A DNA stretch of 14,416 bases from Actinomycetota bacterium (lineage in GTDB: Bacteria > Actinomycetota > Thermoleophilia > Gaiellales > Gaiellaceae). The position numbers were made by a program, and so were the translations under genes. Shown here piece after piece: positions 1 to 5,748 of this stretch (position 1 is the first letter of the stretch; each line of letters begins with the position of its first letter). The stretch spans positions 1-14,416 of the forward strand of contig JACCUU010000007.1 in NCBI GenBank assembly GCA_013811645.1, in the 5' to 3' direction. Under the pieces are notes generated by a model. It saw nothing but the letters and a program-made list of their open reading frames with translations. It was not told the origin of the DNA and did not search any database.

Positions 1-194
1 AGGGGCCGCGTCGCCTGGAAGTCGACGAAGAGCTCGGGATCGATCTCGGCGAACTTCTCCGCTTCCCAGGATCGGGCGAGGTAGCCGGCGGCGAGCGTCG
101 CGGCCTGTCCGCCGTCGTTCCAGCCCCGAAACGCGCCGATCAGAACCGGACGCTCGAGCGTCGGGCGTTCGTAAATCCGCAGCTCGTCTGCCAC
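1..194 (-). CDS. PAC2 family protein, N-terminal part (cut by window edge)
   Basis: The first 64 codons of a minus-strand gene read VADELRIYERPTLERPVLIG and continue through GWNDGG (about residues 25-30), a run of alanines, and IDPELFVDFQATRP near the edge. Known of the family: the (F/G)xGWND(A/G)G motif followed by an IDPExxxDF...RP segment marks the PAC2 (proteasome assembly chaperone 2-like) family, which is common in actinobacteria; its bacterial role is not well defined. The GTG at 194 is the only possible start, because an in-frame TGA lies a few codons upstream. The gene begins 10 nt after the ctaA stop, so it is probably the third gene of a selD-ctaA-PAC2 operon. I see no strong Shine-Dalgarno. 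The rest of the protein is outside the window. Confidence 0.85.
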   Translation of the reverse strand, partial: MADELRIYERPTLERPVLIGAFRGWNDGGQAATLAAGYLARSWEAEKFAEIDPELFVDFQATRP

Positions 195-204
195 GCAGAG
201 GAGC

Positions 205-1122
205 TTACTGTCGGGTCAGCGCGACAGGTGGTCGCCACAAGGCGTATGCAACCGCGACGCTGAGCGCCCAGATCGCAGCCGCCAGGAAGACGTGCACGAG
301 GACGAGACCCCAGGGAAGCGCCGTTCGGTACTGCACCTCTCCGACGACCGCCTGCGCCACGAGAACCCCCAGAAGGGCACCCCAGAGCCACAGCAAGCCG
401 GGATACCGGTCGCGCATGCGTACGAGAAACCATCCGATGAAAAGGACGCCGATCCCGAATGCGGCAGCGACCCGCACATGCACATACACCGTGTCGACGA
501 TCTCGAGCCCGAGGCGTTTCACATCCTCGTCGGCGCCCGGATGCGGGCCGGAGGCCGTCGCGACGGCTCCGGTCACGACGAGCGCCGCGCAGGCCGGAAT
601 TCCGATCCAGGTGACGAAGCGGCGCAGCCAGCCCGGTCCCGCCGGGGCTGCAAGACCTGCGAAGTGGCTCCAGGCCTCGATCACGACTGCAACCGTGAGT
701 GCGAGAACGGCAAGCGCGAGCAGGAAATGCGCCATCACCGCAAGCGGATGCAGATCGAGCGCGATCGTGATCGCGCCGAGCGGAATCTGCGCGACGGTGA
801 GGAGAAACGCCGAAAGCGCGGCGAGGCGTACCCCGCGTGGCAGACCGACGACCCTGCGTGAACCAAGCCAGGTGACCAGCGTCAGCGCGAGGCCCATGAG
901 AGCCACCATGCGGTTCCCGAACTCGACGAAGGCGTGGAATCCCTGCTCGGGATAAGGCTTGTCCCCGCACTGCGGCCAGTTGTCGCAGCCGAGACCCGAG
1001 CCGGTCAGCCGCACGAACGCCCCCGAAGTGATCACAAGAAAGAGCGCGACGGATGAAGCCAGCGAGAGCCGCAGGAACCCGCCCGGGGAGAGGGTGCGGA
1101 CGCGGGCGGCCGCGGTGACCAT
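205..1122 (-). CDS. ctaA: Haem A synthase, COX15/CtaA family
   Basis: A 305-residue integral membrane protein with about eight hydrophobic helices, matching the usual length. CtaA oxidises the C8 methyl of haem O to a formyl group, giving haem A for aa3-type cytochrome oxidases. Seen: VRLTGSGLGC then DNWPQC after TM1 (Cys46 and Cys52, the extracytoplasmic cysteine pair of the Gram-positive type). Histidines that could be haem ligands are H125 (LDLHPLAVMAH, also H132), H215 (VYVHVRVAAAF) and H277 (LVLVHVFLA). Odd point: the usual ExxHR motif reads E67-F-G-N70-R71, so the ligand-type His is Asn, with H63 just upstream. The ATG shares its A with the selD stop (TGATG), so translation is probably coupled. 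It is transcribed with selD and a PAC2 gene; no other oxidase gene is visible. Confidence 0.93.
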   Translation of the reverse strand: MVTAAARVRTLSPGGFLRLSLASSVALFLVITSGAFVRLTGSGLGCDNWPQCGDKPYPEQGFHAFVEFGNRMVALMGLALTLVTWLGSRRVVGLPRGVRLAALSAFLLTVAQIPLGAITIALDLHPLAVMAHFLLALAVLALTVAVVIEAWSHFAGLAAPAGPGWLRRFVTWIGIPACAALVVTGAVATASGPHPGADEDVKRLGLEIVDTVYVHVRVAAAFGIGVLFIGWFLVRMRDRYPGLLWLWGALLGVLVAQAVVGEVQYRTALPWGLVLVHVFLAAAIWALSVAVAYALWRPPVALTRQ

Positions 1123-2144
1123 CAGCGGAAAACGACTCCAGCGCCGGCTTCGACGGTTCCGATGTGCTTGGCGATCAGGCCGCGAGAGACGAACGTCGCC
1201 TCGAGCACCGCCCCTCGCTCGGCAGGCAGAGAGATCAGCAGGCCTCCAGCCGTCTGCGGATCGTACGCCAACGCCTCGGAGGCCTCATCCGCGTCGCTTT
1301 CGACGTGAGGACCTGCGTAGTCGCGATTGCGGCGGTCGCCGCCCGTGCGCACTCCCTGCTCGGCCAGCTCCAAGGCCGCGGGAAGCAGCGGTAGCGACTC
1401 CCCGTCGATCACCGCACGAACTCCGCTCCGCGACGCGAGCTCGTGGACATGGCCCAGAAGCCCGAAGCCGGTGACGTCGGTGACCGCGTTCGGGGTGAAC
1501 GGGCGAAGCGCGTCGGCGGCAGCTCGGTTCAGCTCGAACATCGACTCGATCGCCGCATCCAGCGAACCCGGAGGGGCAATCCCGTCGCGCTCGGCCTGGA
1601 GAACGATGCCGGTGCCGAGCGCCTTGGTGAGGAAGAGCGCATCGCCTGGCTTCGCCCCCGCTTTCGGCCAGATCGCACCCGGGTGCACCGTGCCGACGAC
1701 CGCGAGGCCGTACTTCGGCTCATCGTCTCTGATCGTGTGCCCGCCCGCGAGAATCGCGCCCGCAGCTCGCACGCGCTCGTCCGCTCCGGCGAGGACGTCT
1801 CCCAGCACCTCGACCGGAAGCTCCTCGGGAAATGCGGCGATCGAGAGCGCCAACAGCGGCACGCCACCCATCGCGAAGACGTCGTTGAGCGCGTTCGTGG
1901 CGGCGATTGCCCCGAAAGCCCGCGGGTCATCGACGAGCGGGGGGAAGAAGTCGACCGTGAACACGATCGCGCGCTCGTCGTCCAATCGGTAGACGGCCGC
2001 GTCGTCAGCGGGATCGAGACCTACGAGCAGGTCCTCCGCTTCCACGGGGACGAGGCCGGCGAGGAGAGTCTCGAGCCGAGCTGCCGAGTACTTGGCAGCA
2101 CAGCCGCCCGCGCGAGCCAGAGAAGTAAGCGCAACCGTCTCCAT
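1122..2144 (-). CDS. selD: Selenide, water dikinase (selenophosphate synthetase)
   Basis: A 340-residue protein of normal SelD length. It makes selenophosphate from selenide and ATP, the selenium donor for selenocysteine and for selenouridine in tRNA. Seen: the N-terminal catalytic motif GGCAAK with Cys15 and Lys18 (equivalent to Cys17 and Lys20 of the E. coli enzyme), so this is a cysteine and not a selenocysteine form; DDAAVY (48-52) and TVDFFPPLVDDP (63-74) with the metal/nucleotide-binding aspartates; AATNALNDVFAMGG (81-94); AGGHTIRDDEPKYG (133-146); and DPQTAGGL near the C terminus. The ATG at 2144 lies 6 nt after a -10-like TAGACT, so the mRNA may be leaderless. It heads the operon with ctaA. 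No selA, selB, selU or tRNA-Sec is in the window. Confidence 0.96.
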   Translation of the reverse strand: METVALTSLARAGGCAAKYSAARLETLLAGLVPVEAEDLLVGLDPADDAAVYRLDDERAIVFTVDFFPPLVDDPRAFGAIAATNALNDVFAMGGVPLLALSIAAFPEELPVEVLGDVLAGADERVRAAGAILAGGHTIRDDEPKYGLAVVGTVHPGAIWPKAGAKPGDALFLTKALGTGIVLQAERDGIAPPGSLDAAIESMFELNRAAADALRPFTPNAVTDVTGFGLLGHVHELASRSGVRAVIDGESLPLLPAALELAEQGVRTGGDRRNRDYAGPHVESDADEASEALAYDPQTAGGLLISLPAERGAVLEATFVSRGLIAKHIGTVEAGAGVVFR

Positions 2145-2150
2145 TCCGAA

Positions 2151-2156
2151 AGTCTA
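2151..2156 (-). promoter_or_regulatory. -10-like box for selD (leaderless arrangement)
   Basis: On the minus strand TAGACT is followed by 6 nt and then the selD ATG. A TANNNT box at this distance would start transcription at or next to the start codon. No convincing -35 was found. Confidence 0.5.
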
Positions 2157-2202
2157 GGTGTGAGGAGGAGGGCAGTTCGAAGCGGCGAAATCGACGCGCG
2201 GA

Positions 2203-2220
2203 GAGAAAGACCCCTTTCTC
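2203..2220. repeat. Small hairpin in selD/SDR divergent region
   Basis: GAGAAAG and CTTTCTC form a perfect 7-bp stem around a 4-nt loop (ACCC). It lies between two divergent genes, so it does not sit where a terminator is needed. Function unknown; possibly fortuitous. Confidence 0.35.
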
Positions 2221-2231
2221 CTCTCCCCCAG

Positions 2232-2263
2232 CAAGCGGCCGCCGCCCCCTCGGCGGCCGCTTG
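2232..2263. repeat. Strong GC-rich 13-bp hairpin upstream of SDR gene
   Basis: CAAGCGGCCGCCG (2232-2244) and CGGCGGCCGCTTG (2251-2263) are exact reverse complements separated by a 6-nt loop (CCCCCT). On the plus strand it is followed by TTT interrupted by a G, so it looks like an intrinsic terminator. Yet the genes on either side point away from it. It ends 24 nt before the SDR ATG, upstream of that gene's candidate -10. Confidence 0.75.
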
Positions 2264-2273
2264 TTTCTCCTGG

Positions 2274-2279
2274 GATACT
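2274..2279 (+). promoter_or_regulatory. -10-like box for the SDR gene at 2288
   Basis: GATACT (one mismatch to TATACT) ends 8 nt before the ATG at 2288, and there is no Shine-Dalgarno in between. This fits a leaderless transcript. No -35 is recognisable; that region is occupied by the GC-rich hairpin. Confidence 0.45.
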
Positions 2280-2287
2280 CGCTCCGG

Positions 2288-2968
2288 ATGAAATCGGCAC
2301 TCGTCACCGGGGGCTCCGCGGGCATCGGCCTCGCGCTCGCCCGGATGCTCCGCGAGGAGGGGTACGAGCTCACGCTCGCAGCACGCCGACCCGAGCCGCT
2401 CGAGGAAGCCGCGAAAGAGCTCGGCGCGCTCGCCGTAGCCGCCAACCTCTCGGACGCAGACGAATGCGTGCGTGTCGTCGCCGAGCACACGGAGCGCTAC
2501 GGCGGAATGGACGTGCTCGTCAACTCCGCCGGCATCGGCATCGGCGGCTCGTTCGCGGAGCAGCAGACAAAGGCGATCGCGCTCCAGCTCGACGTGAACC
2601 TCCGCGCATCGCTGGTCGTAACGCGCGAGGCGCTCCCGCTCCTCCGTGCATCGAAGGGCCAGATCATGATGCTGGCCTCGATCGCCGGAACGATTCCGAC
2701 GCCAGGCCTCGCCGTCTACGGGGCGACGAAGGCGGCGATCATCTCCATCACGAACTCCCTGAACCGCGAGGAAGCCGAATCAGGCGTCCGCGCGACCGCG
2801 ATCTGCCCGGCTTTCGTGGCGACCCGGATGACGGACTGGACCGGATTGCCGGCGGAGGAGATGATCCAGGTCGAAGATGTCGCCGAGCTCGTACGCACCG
2901 TGCTCAAGCTGAGCCCGCGCGCCCGTGTCCCACAGCTCCTGATCGAGCGGGTCGGGGACACGTTCTAG
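2288..2968 (+). CDS. Short-chain dehydrogenase/reductase (classical SDR)
   Basis: A 226-residue classical SDR, an NAD(P)-dependent oxidoreductase of unknown substrate. Seen: cofactor motif TGGSAGIG (7-14), AARRPEPLEE after beta-2 (R33/R34 there suggest NADP preference, an inference), NSAG (79-82), and a catalytic set of Ser131, Tyr144 and Lys148 (YGATK). The C terminus is short, ending in RVGDTF. I chose the ATG at 2288 over a TTG at 2261 because it starts right at the glycine-rich motif as SDRs do, and because the TTG lies inside the GC-rich hairpin. It is monocistronic, divergent from selD and convergent with the lipoprotein gene, so the neighbours give little hint of its substrate. Confidence 0.9.
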   Translation: MKSALVTGGSAGIGLALARMLREEGYELTLAARRPEPLEEAAKELGALAVAANLSDADECVRVVAEHTERYGGMDVLVNSAGIGIGGSFAEQQTKAIALQLDVNLRASLVVTREALPLLRASKGQIMMLASIAGTIPTPGLAVYGATKAAIISITNSLNREEAESGVRATAICPAFVATRMTDWTGLPAEEMIQVEDVAELVRTVLKLSPRARVPQLLIERVGDTF

Positions 2969-2980
2969 AGCCGGCTCTAG
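2965..2980. repeat. 16-bp perfect palindrome spanning two convergent stop codons
   Basis: CTAGAGCC/GGCTCTAG is fully self-complementary. The left TAG (2966-2968) is the stop of the SDR, and the right CTA (2977-2979) is the TAG stop of the lipoprotein on the other strand. It may act as a compact bidirectional terminator, although it has no built-in loop and no U-tract. Confidence 0.7.
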
Positions 2981-3903
2981 CCGGACGCTGGCTCCACCAA
3001 ACCGTTGACCGTCTCCTCCAGCTCGCGCACCGACACCGCGCCCTCGAAGCGTTCGACTATCTTCCCGTTCCGCCCGACGACGAACGTCCACGGCTCGGTC
3101 TCGAGGCCCCACTCCTGAATCCACTGGTTGAACCCCTGGGCCGGGTCGTTGCCCGCGTAGACCTCGACATGGATGAAGCGCACGCCCTTGCCCTCAAACC
3201 GTCGCGCGGTTTCCTCGACGACATCGACGACTGGCCCGCAGGTGCGGCTCGAGCAGAACTTCGGCGTCGAGAAGGTCACCACGAACGGCACCTTCGCCCG
3301 TAGCGAGCTCGCGACCGAGTAGCGGAGGAGTGACACGTCCGGCGGCGTTCTCGTCGTCAGCTTCGAGAGGTCTCCTCCGGTGGACGCGACCGTGGGTGTC
3401 TCGGACGGCGGGGCGGGATCACCCGGACCAGGCTCGGGATCGTCCGCCGACACGACGACGTTGCCGAGGGCCTGCACCAACTCTTTCCCACCCTCGGGCT
3501 CGGCCAGGAGCCAGTACGTGCCGGGCTCGGGTAGTCGAAGGTGTGCCACGTAGATATGTGTCGCGTCCGCCTCGGCTCCGCCCGGCACGCCGATGCGCTC
3601 GAGCTGCGCTGTCGACTCGAGGAACGGCGGTGCCTCGAGAGCGCGCGCGACCCATACGCGAGCCGTCGGGAGGAGGGAAACCTGCCCTTCGGCATCGACG
3701 ACGAGGAACGACACACGTACGTCGCCCGGCTCGTGGTTTTCCGTCCCCGGGATGACGGCGACGTCCTCACCCGGCGCGCGCCAGAGCTGTTCGAGCGTGT
3801 CACCGCCCCCCGGAGCGGCGGAAGTCTCGGCGTCGCCGCCGGATCCACCGCACCCGGTCACGAGCAGGCACGCCGCTGCGAGCAGGGCCAGCGCAGGGCG
3901 CAT
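2977..3903 (-). CDS. Secreted lipoprotein with C-terminal thioredoxin-fold domain
   Basis: A 308-residue protein with a lipoprotein signal peptide: MRPALALLAAACLLVTGC, lipobox LVTG-Cys18, followed by a Gly/Ser/Ala linker. Residues about 40-155 form a beta-rich extracytoplasmic region I do not recognise. A Pro-rich linker (about 156-175) follows. Residues about 190-305 look like a thioredoxin fold: VPFVVTFSTPKFC with Cys217 and Cys222 (CSSRTC, followed by GPVVDVV), then a cis-Pro-like EPWTFVVGRNGKIVERFEG (270-288). The two cysteines are four residues apart instead of the usual two, so a redox role is likely but the activity is uncertain. The start at 3903 is preferred over upstream codons because it places the lipobox correctly and leaves the 31-aa ORF free. 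A -10-like TACACT lies just upstream. It is convergent with the SDR gene. Confidence 0.85.
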   Translation of the reverse strand: MRPALALLAAACLLVTGCGGSGGDAETSAAPGGGDTLEQLWRAPGEDVAVIPGTENHEPGDVRVSFLVVDAEGQVSLLPTARVWVARALEAPPFLESTAQLERIGVPGGAEADATHIYVAHLRLPEPGTYWLLAEPEGGKELVQALGNVVVSADDPEPGPGDPAPPSETPTVASTGGDLSKLTTRTPPDVSLLRYSVASSLRAKVPFVVTFSTPKFCSSRTCGPVVDVVEETARRFEGKGVRFIHVEVYAGNDPAQGFNQWIQEWGLETEPWTFVVGRNGKIVERFEGAVSVRELEETVNGLVEPASG

Positions 3904-3912
3904 ACCCGAGCC

Positions 3913-3918
3913 AGTGTA
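3913..3918 (-). promoter_or_regulatory. -10-like box for the lipoprotein gene
   Basis: TACACT on the minus strand ends 9 nt before the ATG at 3903. This would give a leaderless or nearly leaderless mRNA, and would make the gene independent of the XRE-peptide operon upstream. Confidence 0.45.
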
Positions 3919-3933
3919 ATGACGCTCGCCAGC

Positions 3934-3951
3934 GCCGACGAATGCGTCGGC
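3934..3951 (-). terminator. Candidate terminator of the XRE-peptide operon
   Basis: GCCGACG (minus strand), loop CATT and CGTCGGC form a perfect 7-bp stem beginning 22 nt after the stop of the 31-aa ORF and just before the lipoprotein promoter. There is no U-tract. Hairpins of this kind are common at actinobacterial gene ends, but termination is inferred. Confidence 0.5.
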
Positions 3952-3973
3952 CCAGCCGCAGTTCTCGAATGCC

Positions 3974-4069
3974 CTAGTGGCCGTCGGGCCAGGACATGGG
4001 GGCAAAGTTGCCCATCCACGCCGCGAGCAGAGCCAGGTTGACGAGAAGAAGGATCAGCTTCGGCTGCAT
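3974..4069 (-). CDS. 31-residue hydrophobic peptide, candidate partner of the XRE-TPR regulator
   Basis: An ATG-to-TAG reading frame of 31 codons. Residues 1-4 are MQPK, residues 5-18 a hydrophobic helix (LILLLVNLALLAAW), and residues 19-31 a polar tail MGNFAPMSWPDGH. It starts 17 nt after the stop of the XRE-TPR gene. Its Shine-Dalgarno, AGGAGGT 4 nt before the ATG, is the strongest in the window, which argues that it is translated. One basic residue before a single hydrophobic stretch could be a signal peptide or a membrane anchor. RRNPP regulators (Rap, PlcR, PrgX, AimR) are TPR proteins usually paired with such a small exported peptide gene directly downstream. Whether this peptide is a signal, a small membrane protein or something else cannot be told from sequence. 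Confidence 0.7.
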   Translation of the reverse strand: MQPKLILLLVNLALLAAWMGNFAPMSWPDGH

Positions 4070-4073
4070 GGCG

Positions 4074-4080
4074 ACCTCCT
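4074..4080 (-). promoter_or_regulatory. Strong Shine-Dalgarno of the 31-aa ORF
   Basis: The minus strand reads AGGAGGT, 4 nt before the ATG at 4069. It is the only near-complete anti-16S match seen before a start in this window, and it is the main support for the small ORF. Confidence 0.8.
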
Positions 4081-4086
4081 CTCTGA

Positions 4087-5430
4087 CTAGAAGCGGATTT
4101 CCTGGAGCGCCTCAGCGGCGTTCCGGTACAGGCGTGCGGATTCGCGGTCGTCACCACGACGAGCCGCCAGATCCCCGAGTGCAACCCACGCCTCCGTCCG
4201 GTGGCTGATCGACGCCAGCTGCTCAGCAGCCGCGTCAGCCGCCCGGAAGCAGTCTCCCGCCTCATCGAGCCGTCCCCGCTCCATCAACGCTCGTCCCAGA
4301 ACGAGCTGCGACGGACAGACTTCGTGGAGGTAGTCCTCCCGACCTTCCAGAAGGACGAGCGCCTTGCGTGCCAGCTCGTCCGCCTGGTCGTATTCGCCCC
4401 GATTCAAGTGAACCCGGGCGAGACCCTGGAGCGCCTGTGCAGCGTCCGGGGGTGAATCGCTCTCGAGTGCCCTCGAGAAGGACGCCTTCAGGTGCTCGAC
4501 CGCCTGATCCTCGTCGCCGAGGAGAAGCGTCAGGCCACCGAGTGCGAGGAGGAGCCGGCCGACGTTACGCTCGTCGTTGAGCTCCTGGTACAGATCCTTG
4601 GCGCGCTGGGCGTACCCGCGCGACTGGACCCAGTGGCCCTGACGCTGCGCGATCAAGGACGCCTGGAAGTACGTGTTCGCGATCGCGCGCCGGTCGCCCA
4701 GATCCTTCGCGAGCTCGAGCGCGCGCTCGACGTCCTCGTGCGCGGCGACATAGTCACGCTGGAGCCGGTGGCAGCGAGAGCGCCAGCCGAGGATGTCGGC
4801 GCGCAGCAGGTCACACGGCAGGCCGGAGCGCTCGGCGAGGGCAAGCGCGTCGTCGAACAACGCGACGGCCGTGCCGACGCTCGAGAGCTTGTAGCGGCAG
4901 ACCCCGATTCGGAACAGCACGTCAGCGCGGTCGACATCCGAGAACTGCGTGCTCTCCGCGACCCCACGCGCCTGCCGGAGCAGCTCGAGCGCGGGATTGA
5001 TCTCGCCGCTCTGCTGAAGCGCCCACGCCTCACCGGACAGGATCCGCAGCTCGAGGCTCGGCGCCCACGTGCCGTCAAGGGCGGGTCGCGCCTCCCGGAA
5101 CGCGTCGATGGCATCCGAGTACTGGTGCGCTTCGGAAAGAGCCTCCGCTCGCGCGAGCAACGTCTCGATCTTCGTGCGCTCCTCGGAGGAGACGCCCGAG
5201 ACGAGAAATCCCTGGTCGACGCCCAAGCGCTCGGCGAGGAGCACGATGGTGCTCTCGGTCGGGCGCGTCTTGCCACGCTCGATCTGACTGATGTACTCCT
5301 TCGAGAAACGCCCGTCGGCGAGCTCGACCTGGGTCAGCCCCGCGGCGACGCGCAGGGCGCGCACGCGCTCGCCGAGGCGTGTGCCTCCGGATGCCCAGCC
5401 GGGCGTTGACGTGGTGGCGATCTCGCTCAT
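4087..5430 (-). CDS. XRE-family transcriptional regulator with C-terminal TPR array (RRNPP-like architecture)
   Basis: 447 residues from the ATG at 5430. Residues about 18-73 are a Cro/C1-type helix-turn-helix (LGERVRALRVAAGLTQVELA, then SKEYISQIERGKTRPTESTI and AERLGVD). Residues about 85-447 are helical repeats about 40 residues apart, with TPR-like W/A-G-A signatures (SDAIDAFREA, NPALELLRQA, GTAVALFDDALALAE, GEYDQADELARKAL, GRLDEAGDCFRAA, DDRESARLYRNAA), roughly eight or nine units. There is no membrane segment or catalytic domain, so it is a cytoplasmic DNA-binding sensor whose TPR superhelix probably binds a peptide or protein. Other starts (ATG 5436, GTG 5469) are possible and would add up to 13 non-conserved residues. 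It is co-transcribed with the 31-aa ORF. Three ACTTGAC-type repeats upstream are its probable operators, suggesting autoregulation and control of the divergent RNA. Confidence 0.88.
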   Translation of the reverse strand: MSEIATTSTPGWASGGTRLGERVRALRVAAGLTQVELADGRFSKEYISQIERGKTRPTESTIVLLAERLGVDQGFLVSGVSSEERTKIETLLARAEALSEAHQYSDAIDAFREARPALDGTWAPSLELRILSGEAWALQQSGEINPALELLRQARGVAESTQFSDVDRADVLFRIGVCRYKLSSVGTAVALFDDALALAERSGLPCDLLRADILGWRSRCHRLQRDYVAAHEDVERALELAKDLGDRRAIANTYFQASLIAQRQGHWVQSRGYAQRAKDLYQELNDERNVGRLLLALGGLTLLLGDEDQAVEHLKASFSRALESDSPPDAAQALQGLARVHLNRGEYDQADELARKALVLLEGREDYLHEVCPSQLVLGRALMERGRLDEAGDCFRAADAAAEQLASISHRTEAWVALGDLAARRGDDRESARLYRNAAEALQEIRF

Positions 5431-5501
5431 GCCCATCGGAGTGAACCCAGCCAGTGGAAGAGCACACACCCCCGGCAGGGGGATGTGGGACTCCCGCGTC
5501 G

Positions 5502-5546
5502 GGTCAAGTAAAGGTAGCCGAAATCACTTGACCTGGCTACTTGACT
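5502..5546. promoter_or_regulatory. Operator-like repeats, three ACTTGAC(C/T) copies
   Basis: GGTCAAGT (5502-5509) is an exact inverted copy of ACTTGACC (5526-5533). A third copy, ACTTGACT (5539-5546), lies 13 bp further on and contains the -35 hexamer of the plus-strand promoter. GTAGCC and GGCTAC also pair around the middle copy. Their position between the XRE regulator and the divergent promoter suggests binding sites of that regulator; this is inference. Confidence 0.6.
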
Positions 5547-5569
5547 TTTTTGGACACGGCTTCTATAGT
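5541..5569 (+). promoter_or_regulatory. Near-consensus sigma-70-type promoter
   Basis: TTGACT (5541-5546), a 17-bp spacer, then TATAGT (5564-5569). Each hexamer has one mismatch to consensus and the spacing is ideal, far better than any other promoter in this window. The spacer has a T-rich run. The predicted start is about 5575-5577. No protein gene follows on this strand before the terminator at 5716-5748. Confidence 0.85.
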
Positions 5570-5575
5570 CAGGCG

Positions 5576-5748
5576 CACACCGCACCGATCGGACGCCAGA
5601 TCGGCTGCGTAGGCGCCACCGCCGGATCCGCAGACGGGCGCAGGTAGAGCGTGGCTGGGCCGCAGAGCCACGATTCTCCGGCTCGTCGCCCCGGGAAGGG
5701 GTCGCCTCGAACGGGAAACGCCCCCGGAGCCGCAGCCGGGGGCGTTTT
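5576..5748 (+). ncRNA. Predicted small RNA of about 173 nt, family not recognised
   Basis: Defined by a near-consensus promoter at one end and a textbook intrinsic terminator at the other, with no credible start codon plus Shine-Dalgarno frame between. Possible stems: CCGATC/GATCGG (5585-5590 with 5599-5604), CTGCG/CGCAG (5605-5609 with 5629-5633), CGTGGCT/AGCCACG (5650-5656 with 5666-5672, 9-nt loop), and the terminator stem. I looked for and did not find the signature sequences of SRP RNA, RNase P RNA, tmRNA, or TPP, cobalamin and glycine riboswitches. The size would fit a 6S-type RNA, but the 5' and 3' ends do not form a long closing stem. No gene lies downstream on the same strand, so a free-standing trans-acting RNA is more likely than a leader. 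The 5' end is approximate. Confidence 0.65.
5716..5748 (+). terminator. Intrinsic terminator of the predicted small RNA
   Basis: AAACGCCCCCGG (5716-5727) and CCGGGGGCGTTT (5736-5747) form a perfect 12-bp stem around an 8-nt loop (AGCCGCAG), followed by T. This is the only canonical stem-plus-U-tract terminator in the window. Confidence 0.9.

Noticed and set aside
1122..2144. In-frame selenocysteine in SelD
   Set aside because: The catalytic position is a Cys codon, and there is no in-frame TGA within the gene.
2261..2287. TTG start for the first SDR at 2261
   Set aside because: It lies in the GC-rich hairpin and upstream of the candidate -10. SDRs normally begin a few residues before TGGSAGIG, as from ATG 2288.
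2977..4005. Longer form of the lipoprotein starting at 4005
   Set aside because: The extra 34 residues lie before a clear lipoprotein signal peptide and would overlap the 31-aa ORF. ATG 3903 with a nearby -10 box fits better.
5576..5748. Known riboswitch or housekeeping RNA
   Set aside because: I looked for the SRP GGAAG-type loop region, RNase P and tmRNA signatures, and TPP, cobalamin and glycine riboswitch boxes, and saw none. There is also no same-strand gene downstream for a riboswitch.
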